NCBI RefSeq assembly: GCF_012922555.1
Contig: NZ_WIPK01000009.1
Location: 51,676-115,675 of the forward strand
DNA: 64,000 nt
DNA from: Paraclostridium dentum
GTDB lineage: Bacteria > Bacillota > Clostridia > Peptostreptococcales > Peptostreptococcaceae
Direction of reading: 5' to 3'
The notes under the pieces were generated by a model, which saw only the letters and a program-made list of their open reading frames with translations, searched no databases and was not told the origin of the DNA. Shown here piece by piece: positions 1-8,989 of this stretch (its first letter is position 1; each line of letters opens with the position of its first letter). The translations under genes and the position numbers were made by a program.

Positions 1-600
1 TTCAATTTTTTTATCTTTGTTTAGATTCTTTATTGTTTCTCCTAAAAACTTCATTTGACTTAATGCTTTCTCAGGTTCTTTTATACTTTCAAGACTTAGT
101 GATATTTGAGTTTTCCCATCTAGCTCTTTTATAGATTCCACCGCATAATACTGTGGTATGCTTTTAGGTTCTTCTTTTATTGTGTGGTATGTTTGAATTT
201 CTACTTGTTGTTGATCTACTGCTTTTATAAGAGTTTGAGTTTTATCTGCTTCGTAGTTGAAATCTTGTGCTTTTTCTTTATCATCGAATATATAGATATT
301 AAAATTTTTATTCATATCCTTTATTATATTTTTTGAAAGTTGTCCCATTTCCTCTTTATTAAAGTCCTTTTTTTCTAAAACTACAAATGTGTTTACTCCA
401 TCTTCTTCTTCTTGTTTTATAATTTCATAATCATCTTTAGATATGTTTATTTCTGATTTCGAACTAGATACTCTAGATACGTAATGTTCTTCTTTTGATT
501 TAAAAGATCCCCCCATGAGTGTAAACCCTACTACTACAACTGCAGTTAAAGAACATGCTATAGCTATAACAAGTTTTTCATTTTTCTTATACTTCATCAT
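1..600 (-). CDS. membrane-anchored protein of unknown function (3' end cut by window edge)
   Basis: The reading frame is open for 200 codons from an ATG pair at 598-600 to the left edge, so the C-terminus is missing. A good ribosome site (TTAGGAGG) sits about 5 bases before the start. The protein begins with a short basic stretch, then one hydrophobic segment (about residues 9-30, rich in Val/Ala), then a charged extracellular part rich in Lys and Glu. That suggests an N-terminally anchored surface protein. I do not recognise a family. It follows the terminator of the upstream polysaccharide genes, so it probably has its own promoter in the AT-rich 601-680 stretch. Confidence 0.8.
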   Translation of the reverse strand, partial: MMKYKKNEKLVIAIACSLTAVVVVGFTLMGGSFKSKEEHYVSRVSSSKSEINISKDDYEIIKQEEEDGVNTFVVLEKKDFNKEEMGQLSKNIIKDMNKNFNIYIFDDKEKAQDFNYEADKTQTLIKAVDQQQVEIQTYHTIKEEPKSIPQYYAVESIKELDGKTQISLSLESIKEPEKALSQMKFLGETIKNLNKDKKIE

Positions 601-682
601 TATTTCCTCCTAATTTTCACTCTCTGATATAATATAACATTTACTTTTTTATTTTTTTGCCTAAATCTGTCGAAATTAACAT

Positions 683-713
683 AAAAAAGTTACCTCAAAA
701 TAGGTAACTTTTT
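683..713 (-). terminator. intrinsic terminator after the BY-kinase gene
   Basis: On the minus strand AAAGTTACC and GGTAACTTT pair around a short loop and are followed by a T-run. It lies directly after the stop of the tyrosine-kinase gene and closes the polysaccharide operon. Confidence 0.85.
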
Positions 714-720
714 AAAAGTT

Positions 721-1395
721 TTATGCTCCATAGTAATAGTTATAGTATCCGTAAGATCCATTAGTGTCTTCAAACTTGTTAAGTACAACACCTAGTATGT
801 TAGCACCTACTTTATCTAATCTTTCTTTTGCTATTTGTGCCATTTCTATATCTACTTCTTTTGATGCAACTACTAATATACTTCCGTCTGTATATGTAGA
901 TAGTATTCCTGCATCAGTTATTATTCCTATTGGTGGTGCATCTATAAATATATAATCATAATAATCTTTTAATGATTGTAAGAATATCTTCATTTTTTTC
1001 GATGCCAACATCTCTGCTGGGTTTGGAGGTATTTTACCGCAAGTTAATACTTCTAAACCGTTTACTTCTGTTTTGTTAACACATTCATCAAATGATTTTT
1101 GTCCTGTTAAAACATCTGTAATACCATGAGTGTTGCTTATGTTAAACATTCTGTGTACTGTTGGGTTTCTTAAGTCTCCCTCAACTACTAGTATTTTTTT
1201 ACCTTCCATAGCAGCAAAGCTTACTGCTAAATTAGCTATTACTGTACTTTTACCTTCATTTTGCTGAGAGCTTGTTACTAATATTGATTTTATTTCTTTA
1301 TCTACATTTGAATATTCTATATTAGTTCTTATAGTTCTATATGCTTCTGATATTGGTGATTTTGGATTTCTTTTAGTTATTAGTTTTTTTAGCAT
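721..1395 (-). CDS. bacterial tyrosine kinase (CpsD/YwqD family), exopolysaccharide control
   Basis: This is a 224-residue cytoplasmic BY-kinase that autophosphorylates on C-terminal tyrosines and drives capsule or exopolysaccharide assembly with a Wzz-like membrane partner. Visible motifs are a Walker A loop (QQNEGKST, about residues 45-52), the A' region (VEGDLRNP), a Walker B (IFIDAPP) and a tyrosine-rich tail (YGYYNYYYGA), the expected phosphorylation cluster. Its start overlaps the end of the preceding Wzz-like gene by 23 bases, which fits the usual split Firmicutes pair of activator plus kinase. The length is typical. The polysaccharide synthesis genes themselves are not in the window, so the substrate pathway is inferred. 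Confidence 0.9.
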   Translation of the reverse strand: MLKKLITKRNPKSPISEAYRTIRTNIEYSNVDKEIKSILVTSSQQNEGKSTVIANLAVSFAAMEGKKILVVEGDLRNPTVHRMFNISNTHGITDVLTGQKSFDECVNKTEVNGLEVLTCGKIPPNPAEMLASKKMKIFLQSLKDYYDYIFIDAPPIGIITDAGILSTYTDGSILVVASKEVDIEMAQIAKERLDKVGANILGVVLNKFEDTNGSYGYYNYYYGA

Positions 1396-2092
1396 GCTTT
1401 TTTCTACCTTTCTTTTCTATATTTTCGTTAGGTACTACTCCTAGTGTAGGTAAGTTTAGATATTTTTCGATATCTTGAGTTGTTTTCATTTTTCTATCCA
1501 TAAATTCTAATAAGAATACTATGAATAGTCCTATCATAAACCCTAAAACCCCAGCTATTGCTACATTCATAACCTTATTAGGTTTTACTGGTTTTTCAGG
1601 TACTCTTGCCTTATCTATTACTTCAACACTGTTTGCATTAGTTATTCTTTTTGCTTCTTTAGAAAATATTGTAGGTATAGCATTAGCTATTTTCATTGCC
1701 TTAGTTGGACTTGTATTTGTTACGCTTATAGATAATATTTGAGTATCCTTAACTGGCTCTACTTTCAAACTATTAAGTAACTCATCATAAGTCATGTTTA
1801 AATCTAATTTATTTATTACTGAATTTAGTACTGATTTTGATTTTATTATTTCACCATATGTTAACGTTAACTTTTGAGTAACATTTAACTGGTCTCCTGT
1901 TATCATGTTATTAGTTGCAGCACTTTGTTCTGCATTAACTATTAAAGTTGTACTTGCTTGATACTCTGGTTTTAATACAAAGAAACTTATAAGTCCGCTT
2001 ATTATCATTGCTATTATAGTTATTAGTGCGATTATCCACGCTCGTTTTTTAATTATTTGGAAATATTCCCTTAAGTCTATCGTTTCTTCCAT
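1373..2092 (-). CDS. Wzz/CpsC-type chain-length and kinase-activator membrane protein
   Basis: This 239-residue membrane protein of the Wzz family has one transmembrane segment near the N-terminus (about residues 19-40), an extracellular region, and a second segment near 175-200 that starts with a proline-rich stretch (EKPVKPNK) typical of the family. The short basic cytoplasmic tail would contact and activate the BY-kinase encoded next. The start has a strong ribosome site (AGGAGG). Such proteins set polysaccharide chain length and localise the kinase. The gene overlaps the kinase gene, so translation is probably coupled. Confidence 0.9.
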   Translation of the reverse strand: MEETIDLREYFQIIKKRAWIIALITIIAMIISGLISFFVLKPEYQASTTLIVNAEQSAATNNMITGDQLNVTQKLTLTYGEIIKSKSVLNSVINKLDLNMTYDELLNSLKVEPVKDTQILSISVTNTSPTKAMKIANAIPTIFSKEAKRITNANSVEVIDKARVPEKPVKPNKVMNVAIAGVLGFMIGLFIVFLLEFMDRKMKTTQDIEKYLNLPTLGVVPNENIEKKGRKKHAKKTNN

Positions 2093-2230
2093 GTGGCCCT
2101 CCTATTTAATGTGCTTTTCCCCATACAATGTATGTATCGACTCTTTATTATAAAACTTTACACCTTTTAGCTAAATTTTTCAATTTTTTTACACGTTTCG
2201 CCAAAATTAAAATCCCAATCCCTCTTACAA

Positions 2231-2380
2231 TATAAAAAAGCTATCTGAAACATAGTAAATATCAAATTGAATAGGAAATATTAAAATTGCAGCGACCTTT
2301 AAAGCATCATTTCAGCTTTGGAAGCAAAACTTTAATATTTCCTATTCATATCCACTATAAATTTTAGATAGCTTTATTTT
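2231..2380 (-). terminator. long 3'-end hairpin, element A of a conserved family
   Basis: Starting 8 bases after the LCP gene stop, the minus strand forms a long hairpin. The outer stem is AAAGCTATCT with AGATAGCTTT, then GAATAGGAAATATTAAA pairs with TTTAATATTTCCTATTC. The core carries an asymmetric internal loop (TTTTGCTTCC opposite GTCGCTGCAA) and a small apical AAAGC/GCTTT hairpin. A T-run follows, so it can act as a terminator. The internal loop is shared with four other elements here (near 6.5, 12.4, 39.4 and 51.9 kb). Confidence 0.85.
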
Positions 2381-2387
2381 CCCTCAC

Positions 2388-3299
2388 TTATTGTTGAGTG
2401 TAATTTTTATAATCAAATATGAATTTTTTAAGTTGTTCGTTATTGTATTCTTTATCCCAAAGGATTACCCATCCTTTTTCTTTGCTTACTATTTTTCCAT
2501 CTCTATGTCCTTCAAGTGGGAACTCAAGTTGTGGGAATTCTGTAAAGTTCATTTTTATAACCTTATTGGCTAATTTAAATATTTCCATTGGAGGTATATT
2601 AGTTTTTGTATATCCTAATATAGTATTTCCTATTTCCATAAGATCTCCTGGATTACTTGATAATTTGTTATATGCAGCTTGCATAACAGTTCTTTGTCTA
2701 TTATCTCTTTGATAAGCATCATCTGCATATCTTATTCTACTGTATGCTAGAGCTTCTGCTCCATTTAAAGTTTGTTTACCAGCGCTATTTACACCTGGAA
2801 TATAACTTACCTCTTTAGGCAATACATCTATTTCAACTCCGCCTAAAGCATCTATAATTTTTTCAAAAGAGCTAAAACTTACAACAGCATACTTGTCAAT
2901 TTTAAGTCCAAAGTTTTTATCTATAGTTTGAAGTAAAAGTGCAGGCCCTCCATAAGCGTAAGCATGCGTTAATTTTTCTTCTCCATAACCTGGAATTTGA
3001 ACATAAGTATCACGTGCAAGAGAAGTTATTCTAATATCATTATTTTTTTCATCGATAGTTAAGACCATCATAGAATCAGATCTATTTCCCTTGTCTAAAT
3101 TGTTTCCATCAACTCCAGCTAATAATATATTAGTTATACCATCTTTATCATCAGCTTTTTCAACCTTTTCTTTTACATCTTTAGCTGCACTACTATCATA
3201 TATAGAGTTTAGCTTAAAATAAAAATATCCAAAAGCCACCATCGGAACAGCTACAATGAAAATAACTAATCCTATGACTATTTTTTTGAAAGTACTCAT
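2388..3299 (-). CDS. LytR-CpsA-Psr (LCP) family cell-wall polymer ligase
   Basis: This 303-residue protein has a single N-terminal membrane anchor (about residues 7-28) and an extracellular LCP domain. LCP enzymes move teichoic-acid-like or capsular polymers from a lipid carrier to peptidoglycan. Conserved LCP blocks are visible: NRSDSMMVLTID near residue 78, the Arg-rich ARDTYVQIPG block, and the RIRYADDAYQRDNRQR block near residue 190 that binds the pyrophosphate. The length is normal for the short LCP type. Proximity to the Wzz-like protein and the tyrosine kinase supports a role in attaching a surface polysaccharide. The element-A hairpin ends its transcript. Confidence 0.92.
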   Translation of the reverse strand: MSTFKKIVIGLVIFIVAVPMVAFGYFYFKLNSIYDSSAAKDVKEKVEKADDKDGITNILLAGVDGNNLDKGNRSDSMMVLTIDEKNNDIRITSLARDTYVQIPGYGEEKLTHAYAYGGPALLLQTIDKNFGLKIDKYAVVSFSSFEKIIDALGGVEIDVLPKEVSYIPGVNSAGKQTLNGAEALAYSRIRYADDAYQRDNRQRTVMQAAYNKLSSNPGDLMEIGNTILGYTKTNIPPMEIFKLANKVIKMNFTEFPQLEFPLEGHRDGKIVSKEKGWVILWDKEYNNEQLKKFIFDYKNYTQQ

Positions 3300-3390
3300 A
3301 AAATCCTCCCTATACTAATTATTAATTTAGATATCCATATATTAGCATATATAAATATCGGTTGCTACTTATTTTTCTTTAGCAAAAAGT

Positions 3391-3420
3391 AAAACCAAGG
3401 ATTTAATTTTCATCCTTGAT
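3391..3420 (-). terminator. terminator after the histidine kinase gene
   Basis: CAAGGAT and ATCCTTG form a stem directly downstream of the kinase stop on the minus strand, followed by TTTTACTTTTT. Confidence 0.75.
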
Positions 3421-4782
3421 TTATTGATTACATTCTATAATTATCTCTGTACCTATTCCAACTTCACTTTTAATTTTTAATTTATAGTTGTATAAATTAA
3501 TTATTTGAGCTGCTATAGATAGCCCTATTCCAAAGCTATTGTTATATTTTCTTGATTTATCAACTCTATAGAATTTATCTGTTATCTTTGGAATTTCTTC
3601 TTTTTCTATTCCTATGCCATTATCCTTTATAGATATGTACATTTTTCTTTTTTCTCTGTACACTTTTATTTGTATTTCCTTTTCATCTTTTTCACAGTAC
3701 TTTATAGCATTATCTATAAATATTATGAAAAGTTGCTTAAAATGTTTCTTGTTCATATAAATATAAGCATCTTTTTCACACTCAAATTTAAAATCAACAT
3801 CTTTTCTTATGACTTCAAAGTCATATATAATTTGATCGATTGAAGCTTCTAAGTTTATTTTTTCTATTTCTTCATCAACTATTGTTTTGTTGTCCAATTT
3901 CCCGAGTTCTAATAAGTCATTTACAAGTTTTGTTAATCTATCAACTTCATCTAAACTTATTTTAAGCGATTTATTTAGTGTTTCAGGATCATTTTTTCCC
4001 CATCTATCTAACATCTTTAAATGTCCTTTTAATATGGTTAAAGGCGTTCTAAGTTCATGTGATGCGTCTTGAACAAACTGTCTTTGAACTCCAAATGAAT
4101 GTTCAACTGAGTCCATCATTTCATTGAATATTATATTAACTTTATCAAACTCATCTTTTGGGTTTTGTATATATACTCTACTTGTTATTCCTTTTTCTTG
4201 TACCTCTTTCATAGTGTTGCTTAAGTTGTTTAATTTTTTTATAAACTGTCTTGATATATATATTCCTGCTATTAAACTTATTATTAATCCTATTATCAAC
4301 ATAAAAACAATTATAAGGATTGTATTTTCCAGGAAATCATCATATAATTCACTTTCTCGCTCTAAATACATATAGTATTTATGATTACCTATATGCACAG
4401 GAGTTATTAAGCTTACCTTGTCGTTATTTACGCTTAAAGAAGTGTCTATAATGTATGAACTTGGTTTTTGATAATCAAAATGTTTAGGTTTTTCATCCAT
4501 TGTATTTAAAAGTTCTTTGTTATCTGAATTATATATAATAGCGTTTAAGTTCATAGATTCTAAAATTTCTTTTTGTACTTCATCTGAACTATTATTATTA
4601 AGTAAAATTTCTAGTTCATTGGCTCTTGATTTAATTTCTTCTTTTTCATATTTTATAGTCCAAACTCTAAATACTATAAATTGAGATATATAAGTTATTA
4701 AAAATATTACTACTATAGATATAAACGATATAAGGGTCATTCTCCAAAATGTCGATAAAGATTTTAGTTTCTTTATAATCAT
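3421..4782 (-). CDS. sensor histidine kinase (HAMP, HisKA, HATPase)
   Basis: This 453-residue membrane kinase has two transmembrane segments (about residues 15-37 and 153-176) that flank an extracellular sensor of about 115 residues. A HAMP linker, the phospho-acceptor H-box (FVQDASHELRTPLT), an N-box (FIIFIDNAIKYC) and G-boxes (DNGIGI, FGIGLSIA) follow. It belongs to the OmpR-partner class. Its start overlaps the end of the response regulator gene by 4 bases, so the pair is co-translated. The signal is unknown; the neighbouring PepSY gene suggests an envelope or surface-protein stimulus. Confidence 0.93.
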   Translation of the reverse strand: MIIKKLKSLSTFWRMTLISFISIVVIFLITYISQFIVFRVWTIKYEKEEIKSRANELEILLNNNSSDEVQKEILESMNLNAIIYNSDNKELLNTMDEKPKHFDYQKPSSYIIDTSLSVNNDKVSLITPVHIGNHKYYMYLERESELYDDFLENTILIIVFMLIIGLIISLIAGIYISRQFIKKLNNLSNTMKEVQEKGITSRVYIQNPKDEFDKVNIIFNEMMDSVEHSFGVQRQFVQDASHELRTPLTILKGHLKMLDRWGKNDPETLNKSLKISLDEVDRLTKLVNDLLELGKLDNKTIVDEEIEKINLEASIDQIIYDFEVIRKDVDFKFECEKDAYIYMNKKHFKQLFIIFIDNAIKYCEKDEKEIQIKVYREKRKMYISIKDNGIGIEKEEIPKITDKFYRVDKSRKYNNSFGIGLSIAAQIINLYNYKLKIKSEVGIGTEIIIECNQ

Positions 4783-5450
4783 CTTAAGACATATCCTACA
4801 CCACGAACAGTATGTATATAATCATCATTTTTTAATTTTGATCTTAGATGCCTTATATAAACATCTACTACATTAGTTTCTGCATCGTAATCATATCCCC
4901 ATACATGTTCTAATAAGTAGTCTCTAGTTAATACTTTATTTTCGTGTCTTATTAATTGAAGTAACAGTTCGTATTCTGTTGTAGTTAAGTTTACTACTTC
5001 ATCTCCACACTTTACTATTCTGGCTTCTATATCTACATTTATATCTTTAAACTTCAAAGTACTTGTGTTGTTATTGCTCAAATTAACTCTTCTTAATATT
5101 GTTTCTATCCTTGCTAAAAGTTCCTCTATTGCAAATGGCTTTACAATATAGTCATCCGCCCCCATTTGAAGTCCAGAAACTTTATCCATAACATTATCTC
5201 TTGCTGTTAACATTATTATAGGTGTGTTTTTTGATTTCCTTAAACGTCTACAGACTTCTAGACCGTTTAAAGTTGGTAACATTAAATCTAATATAATCAT
5301 ATCATAATCTTTTTCTAGGGCCTTTTCTAAGCCTTCTTTTCCATCATTGCACATTTCAGTTTTATATCCTTCATGTGATAGTTCCATGTTTATAAATGAT
5401 GCTATATTTTCTTCATCTTCTACTATTAATACTTCGTACAAAAAACTCAC
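4779..5450 (-). CDS. OmpR-family response regulator
   Basis: This 223-residue DNA-binding regulator has an N-terminal receiver domain with the acidic pocket (VEDEE near residue 11), a phospho-acceptor Asp in IILDLMLP (about residue 55), the conserved Thr block (MLTARD) and the switch Lys (IVKPF). The C-terminal winged helix carries the typical HVWGYDYDAETNVVDVYIRH block and ends in GVGYVLR. It is the cognate partner of the overlapping histidine kinase. The PepSY gene 15 bases upstream is probably in the same operon and may be a target or a modulator. Confidence 0.94.
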   Translation of the reverse strand: MSFLYEVLIVEDEENIASFINMELSHEGYKTEMCNDGKEGLEKALEKDYDMIILDLMLPTLNGLEVCRRLRKSKNTPIIMLTARDNVMDKVSGLQMGADDYIVKPFAIEELLARIETILRRVNLSNNNTSTLKFKDINVDIEARIVKCGDEVVNLTTTEYELLLQLIRHENKVLTRDYLLEHVWGYDYDAETNVVDVYIRHLRSKLKNDDYIHTVRGVGYVLR

Positions 5451-5465
5451 CTTCTCATTTATTTA

Positions 5466-6149
5466 TTAATCCATATTACTTACATCTTGTTTTGCATTTT
5501 CATCATCTATAGTTTCACTCTCTTTATCTGAGTTAGAATCATAGTTTTCTATATCTACTACTTTTCCACTCACTGAATCAACCTCTACTTCTTTTATTAT
5601 ATTATTTTTATCTTTTATTTTAAACTCATACACTATAGACATGCTATCATCATCTATTTCTTTATCTACCCCAATAACTTCACCTTGTACCTTTTTTAAT
5701 GCAATATTTTTCAACTCTTCTTCTGAGTATTTACTCTTAGATTTTATTTCATTATAATTATAACTTTTTTCATCATCACTGTCATAATCTTTATCATCTT
5801 TTCCGTTATGATTTTCCATATCTATTATAGCACCAGTCTTTGAATCTAACTCTATTTCATTTAACATGTTGTTTTTATCTTTTATTTTAAACTCATACAC
5901 TACCGACATATTATCATCATCTAAATCTTTTTTAACTCCAACAACCTCTCCTGGAATTTGCTTTAAAGCTACCTTTTCTAATTGCGCTTGTGAATAATTT
6001 TCATTCGACTTTACATAAGCATAAGCTGCACCTGTACCTAAAACACTCAATCCAATAGCTCCACTTATTGTTAAAACTGCAAATTTCTTAAACTTTCCTT
6101 TATAACCCTTTAAATTTTCTATCTTATTTATTACATCTTCCTTTTTCAT
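5466..6149 (-). CDS. secreted or anchored protein with two PepSY domains
   Basis: The better start is the ATG at 6147-6149: it has GGAGG 8 bases upstream, whereas an upstream in-frame ATG overlaps that site. The product is about 227 residues, with a basic N-terminus, one transmembrane segment (about residues 25-45), then two homologous PepSY repeats. Each repeat begins with an SQAQLEKVALKQI- or SEEELKNIALKKV-type helix and continues with VVYEFKIKDKNN. An acidic Asp/Glu/Ser linker separates them. PepSY domains are known as inhibitory or ligand-binding extracytoplasmic modules, and genes of this kind often accompany two-component systems. The near-identity of the two units suggests recent internal duplication. 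Confidence 0.85.
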   Translation of the reverse strand: MKKEDVINKIENLKGYKGKFKKFAVLTISGAIGLSVLGTGAAYAYVKSNENYSQAQLEKVALKQIPGEVVGVKKDLDDDNMSVVYEFKIKDKNNMLNEIELDSKTGAIIDMENHNGKDDKDYDSDDEKSYNYNEIKSKSKYSEEELKNIALKKVQGEVIGVDKEIDDDSMSIVYEFKIKDKNNIIKEVEVDSVSGKVVDIENYDSNSDKESETIDDENAKQDVSNMD

Positions 6150-6273
6150 AATCAATACCTCCATAAAGTTTTAATTTTTTCTATGAACTTATTATATAAA
6201 GTCATCATGAAAACTACTTTAAGCAGGCATTAACTTAACATAAAAATAATATTAAAATTTTTTAATGTTATGT

Positions 6274-6549
6274 AAAAAAGACTGATCTATACTTGAGCTA
6301 GGAATTGAATTTTATGTTGACGCGACATTCTTTTTTCATGCCACAAAAAAAGACTGGTTTTATGTTTTTGGCTCGGGATTTGTGCTGTATGTTGCAGCGA
6401 CATTCTTTTTTCATACCACAAAAAAAGACTGCGTTATACTTGGACGAGGGATTGAATTTTATGTTGCAGCGACATTTACAAGCATCTTCACAGCTTGTAT
6501 GGAGCAAAACATAAATTCAATCCCGAGCCCACAAGTAACCCAGTCTTTA
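6274..6549 (-). repeat. 3'-end hairpin element B with two extra tandem 3' arms
   Basis: On the minus strand the stop codon of the adhesin gene leads straight into AAAGACTGGGTTA, the 5' arm of a long hairpin. The core again has the TTTTGCTCC / GTCGCTGCAA internal loop and a TACAAGC/GCTTGTA apical stem. Its 3' arm ends in GCAGTC plus a T-run (about 6421-6430). Two further copies of only the 3' arm follow (repeat starts near 6426, 6351 and 6279, spacing 75 and 72 bases). Each has the GTCGC core, a complementary CCCGAGC- or CCTAGC-type segment and its own T-run. The single 5' arm could pair with any of the three 3' arms. Short frames across this region are artefacts of the repeats. Confidence 0.85.
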
Positions 6550-8955
6550 ATCATACTTAAGTTTATTTTCTACATATGCTTTATCTTGCCAAAACATATC
6601 ATTCACTAAAGTATTACTTACTTTTATATTAATATTATCGTTATCTTTACCTATAAATAACTTCCCATCTCTTACTTTTCCTTTTTCAATATTCTCTTTA
6701 TCATTTACATACTCTTCAAATTTAACCCATTTAGCCCCATTATTTGCAGGATCTTCATCTATCCATACCTGAACTTTTTCATAATTCATAGGTAAAATTT
6801 CTTCTACACCATATAAACCTTCTGTAAAATAGTTCATAGAAAAATCCTTATTACTAGATATATCAGTTTTTTCACCTCTTAAATAAAAAGGCATAGACGT
6901 TTCCATGTTTCCATTTAAATCAACTGTATATTTATGATTTTGGCTACCTGAGTTCCCAAGTATTGATATAGAAAATCTATCATTTCGATTTACATCACTA
7001 TCTTTAGCTACCGTCCAGTTTCCATTTTTATCTTTCTTTACGATTTCTTTTTTTATAGTTACCTTTCCCGTTTGATAAGGTATATCAACTACAGGCTTAT
7101 TAAATACTTGTTCCTTATCACTTCCATTTATAGGATCTTTATATTTAATTTCTGCATTTGCATTTGTGGGAATTTTCTCACCCCCAAAGTATGGATCTTT
7201 AGTTGAAATATCAAAACTTACTTTAACTCCCCCTGTAAGTTTTCCATTTCCAGCTTTTTTATTTGCAATAATATTACCTATTTTAAACGTTATTTCATAT
7301 TCCCCTTTTGAATTTTCAGATACAACAATATTTTCAGGTGGTATCTGTATTTCATTTCCATCTAAATCTGTTATCTTCCAGCTTTTATCCACTATATTAA
7401 ACTCTTTTGAAACTACATCGTGTATAACAGATTCTTTAGCTACTGAAGCATTAATATTTTCTTTTATTTCATTACTTATATCATTAAATATTCCATTTAT
7501 ACTATTTAAATCTTGAGTATAATATTTACCTGCATATTCACTCGGGTCAATTACATTTTGAATAGTTTTTAAAAAATTAACAGCCTGACTTTTTTCGCTT
7601 TCACTAGCATTAGTAAATAATCCTACACTATAAAATTTAGTATCTTTATATCTAGGATTGTTATTTACATATATAGTTTCTGCAGTTGAAATATTTGGAT
7701 TTGGATTATATCCAATTCCTCCAATAGTGACTTTTGTAGGAGATCCATATCCTGTAAAGTAATTATAGTACTCTCTTTGTGCGTTTTTAACATGTATATC
7801 AAATCCTGTATATCCCCACTGATACGACTCTGATGGTAGTCCATCTGAAAAAAATACTACATATTTTTTTGCATCTTTTCTTGATTTATTGCTACTTAAC
7901 ATATCTTGAGCTCTCCATATACCATCTTGAGTATGAGTTCCTCCACCTGATGGTATATTTTTAATAGCTTGATTTATTGTATTTAAATCAGATGTAAAGT
8001 CTGTTTGAAGATTAGAACTTCCACCACATACATTATATTCATCAGGGTTATAATAGAAGTTAGCTACAGATATTTTAACTTGATCATCATTGCTTCCTCT
8101 TAAAATATTTTTGCTTAAATTTTTAGCTGCATTTTTTACTTTATTTATTTTATCATTCATACTTCCTGATGAGTCTATTACAAGCACTATATCAGCTTTT
8201 TTAGAATTTTGAATTGATCCTTCCCCTTTTGCTTCTAACGTTATATTATATGTTCCATTTTCATTTACTTTAGCGCTTTTATTGATTTCTAAATTTTTAT
8301 TACCTTGACATCTTTCAGTATTTTGTGTTGTTTGTGGTTCTGATTTATATTCTGTTTGTATAGCTTCTGGATTTCCTTTTTCTACTTCTTTGTCCAAAGT
8401 AACTTTAGTATTAGGAAATTTTTCTAATACTTCTTGTTCACTGTTTTCTAATTTATATCTAATCTCCGATTTTAAATTTAAAGATTCATTTTCACGTTTT
8501 TGAGCATTATCTTTTAGTTTTGCTTCAAAAGATAAATCTACTTCTTTTGAAGATATATCTCCTAAGTTGATGCTTATACTATCTCTAGAGTTTGTTACTT
8601 CACTTTTTATATTTTCCTTTTCTTTAATTCCGTTTACAGAAATATTCTCTGAACTTATTTCAAAGTTGTCAGATATTTTATTTTCAAAAGATGTATTTTT
8701 AATATTTACATCTTGTTCATTTCCTTTTATTTTTAAATTTAATTTCAACTGTGTATCTGATATTTTTTCAGTACTTTGTTCTAACAAAAGTTTATTATCC
8801 AATGTATGTATTGGATTTTCGCTTGCTACTTCCTTAATAGTTAAATTATTTTTTTCTTGAGCATATGAAGTAGATTTTCCTTCAATATTTCCTAAGCTTG
8901 TTATAATTACCATTGTTAGTACCATTATAAAAGATACTAATCTATTTTTTTTCAT
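6547..8955 (-). CDS. secreted von Willebrand A domain adhesin of the biofilm-matrix operon
   Basis: This 802-residue secreted protein has a signal peptide (about residues 1-33), an N-terminal beta-rich region of about 200 residues, a vWA domain from about residue 252 with a complete MIDAS start (VLVIDSSGSMND), and C-terminal pilin-like beta domains with a VTIKKEI...YGVEEI...IKVSNT pattern like CnaB/DUF5979 folds. It has no LPxTG-type motif and no C-terminal membrane segment, so it is either released or held non-covalently by matrix partners. It is the last gene of the c-di-GMP-controlled operon that also encodes SipW and TasA-like proteins. A role in adhesion or matrix building is inferred from the domains and from the context. 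Confidence 0.88.
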   Translation of the reverse strand: MKKNRLVSFIMVLTMVIITSLGNIEGKSTSYAQEKNNLTIKEVASENPIHTLDNKLLLEQSTEKISDTQLKLNLKIKGNEQDVNIKNTSFENKISDNFEISSENISVNGIKEKENIKSEVTNSRDSISINLGDISSKEVDLSFEAKLKDNAQKRENESLNLKSEIRYKLENSEQEVLEKFPNTKVTLDKEVEKGNPEAIQTEYKSEPQTTQNTERCQGNKNLEINKSAKVNENGTYNITLEAKGEGSIQNSKKADIVLVIDSSGSMNDKINKVKNAAKNLSKNILRGSNDDQVKISVANFYYNPDEYNVCGGSSNLQTDFTSDLNTINQAIKNIPSGGGTHTQDGIWRAQDMLSSNKSRKDAKKYVVFFSDGLPSESYQWGYTGFDIHVKNAQREYYNYFTGYGSPTKVTIGGIGYNPNPNISTAETIYVNNNPRYKDTKFYSVGLFTNASESEKSQAVNFLKTIQNVIDPSEYAGKYYTQDLNSINGIFNDISNEIKENINASVAKESVIHDVVSKEFNIVDKSWKITDLDGNEIQIPPENIVVSENSKGEYEITFKIGNIIANKKAGNGKLTGGVKVSFDISTKDPYFGGEKIPTNANAEIKYKDPINGSDKEQVFNKPVVDIPYQTGKVTIKKEIVKKDKNGNWTVAKDSDVNRNDRFSISILGNSGSQNHKYTVDLNGNMETSMPFYLRGEKTDISSNKDFSMNYFTEGLYGVEEILPMNYEKVQVWIDEDPANNGAKWVKFEEYVNDKENIEKGKVRDGKLFIGKDNDNINIKVSNTLVNDMFWQDKAYVENKLKYD

Positions 8956-8989
8956 TTAATGTTCCTCCACACTCCTTGCATAAACATAT

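Noticed and set aside
2231-2380. Insertion sequence or MITE at the hairpin elements
   Set aside because: No transposase, no clear target duplication, and outer arms differ between copies; consistent position after stop codons fits RNA elements better.
6298-6514. Two overlapping short Cys- or Phe-rich frames on opposite strands
   Set aside because: They lie wholly inside the tandem hairpin-arm repeats; their internal repetition comes from the DNA repeat, and no ribosome site precedes them.
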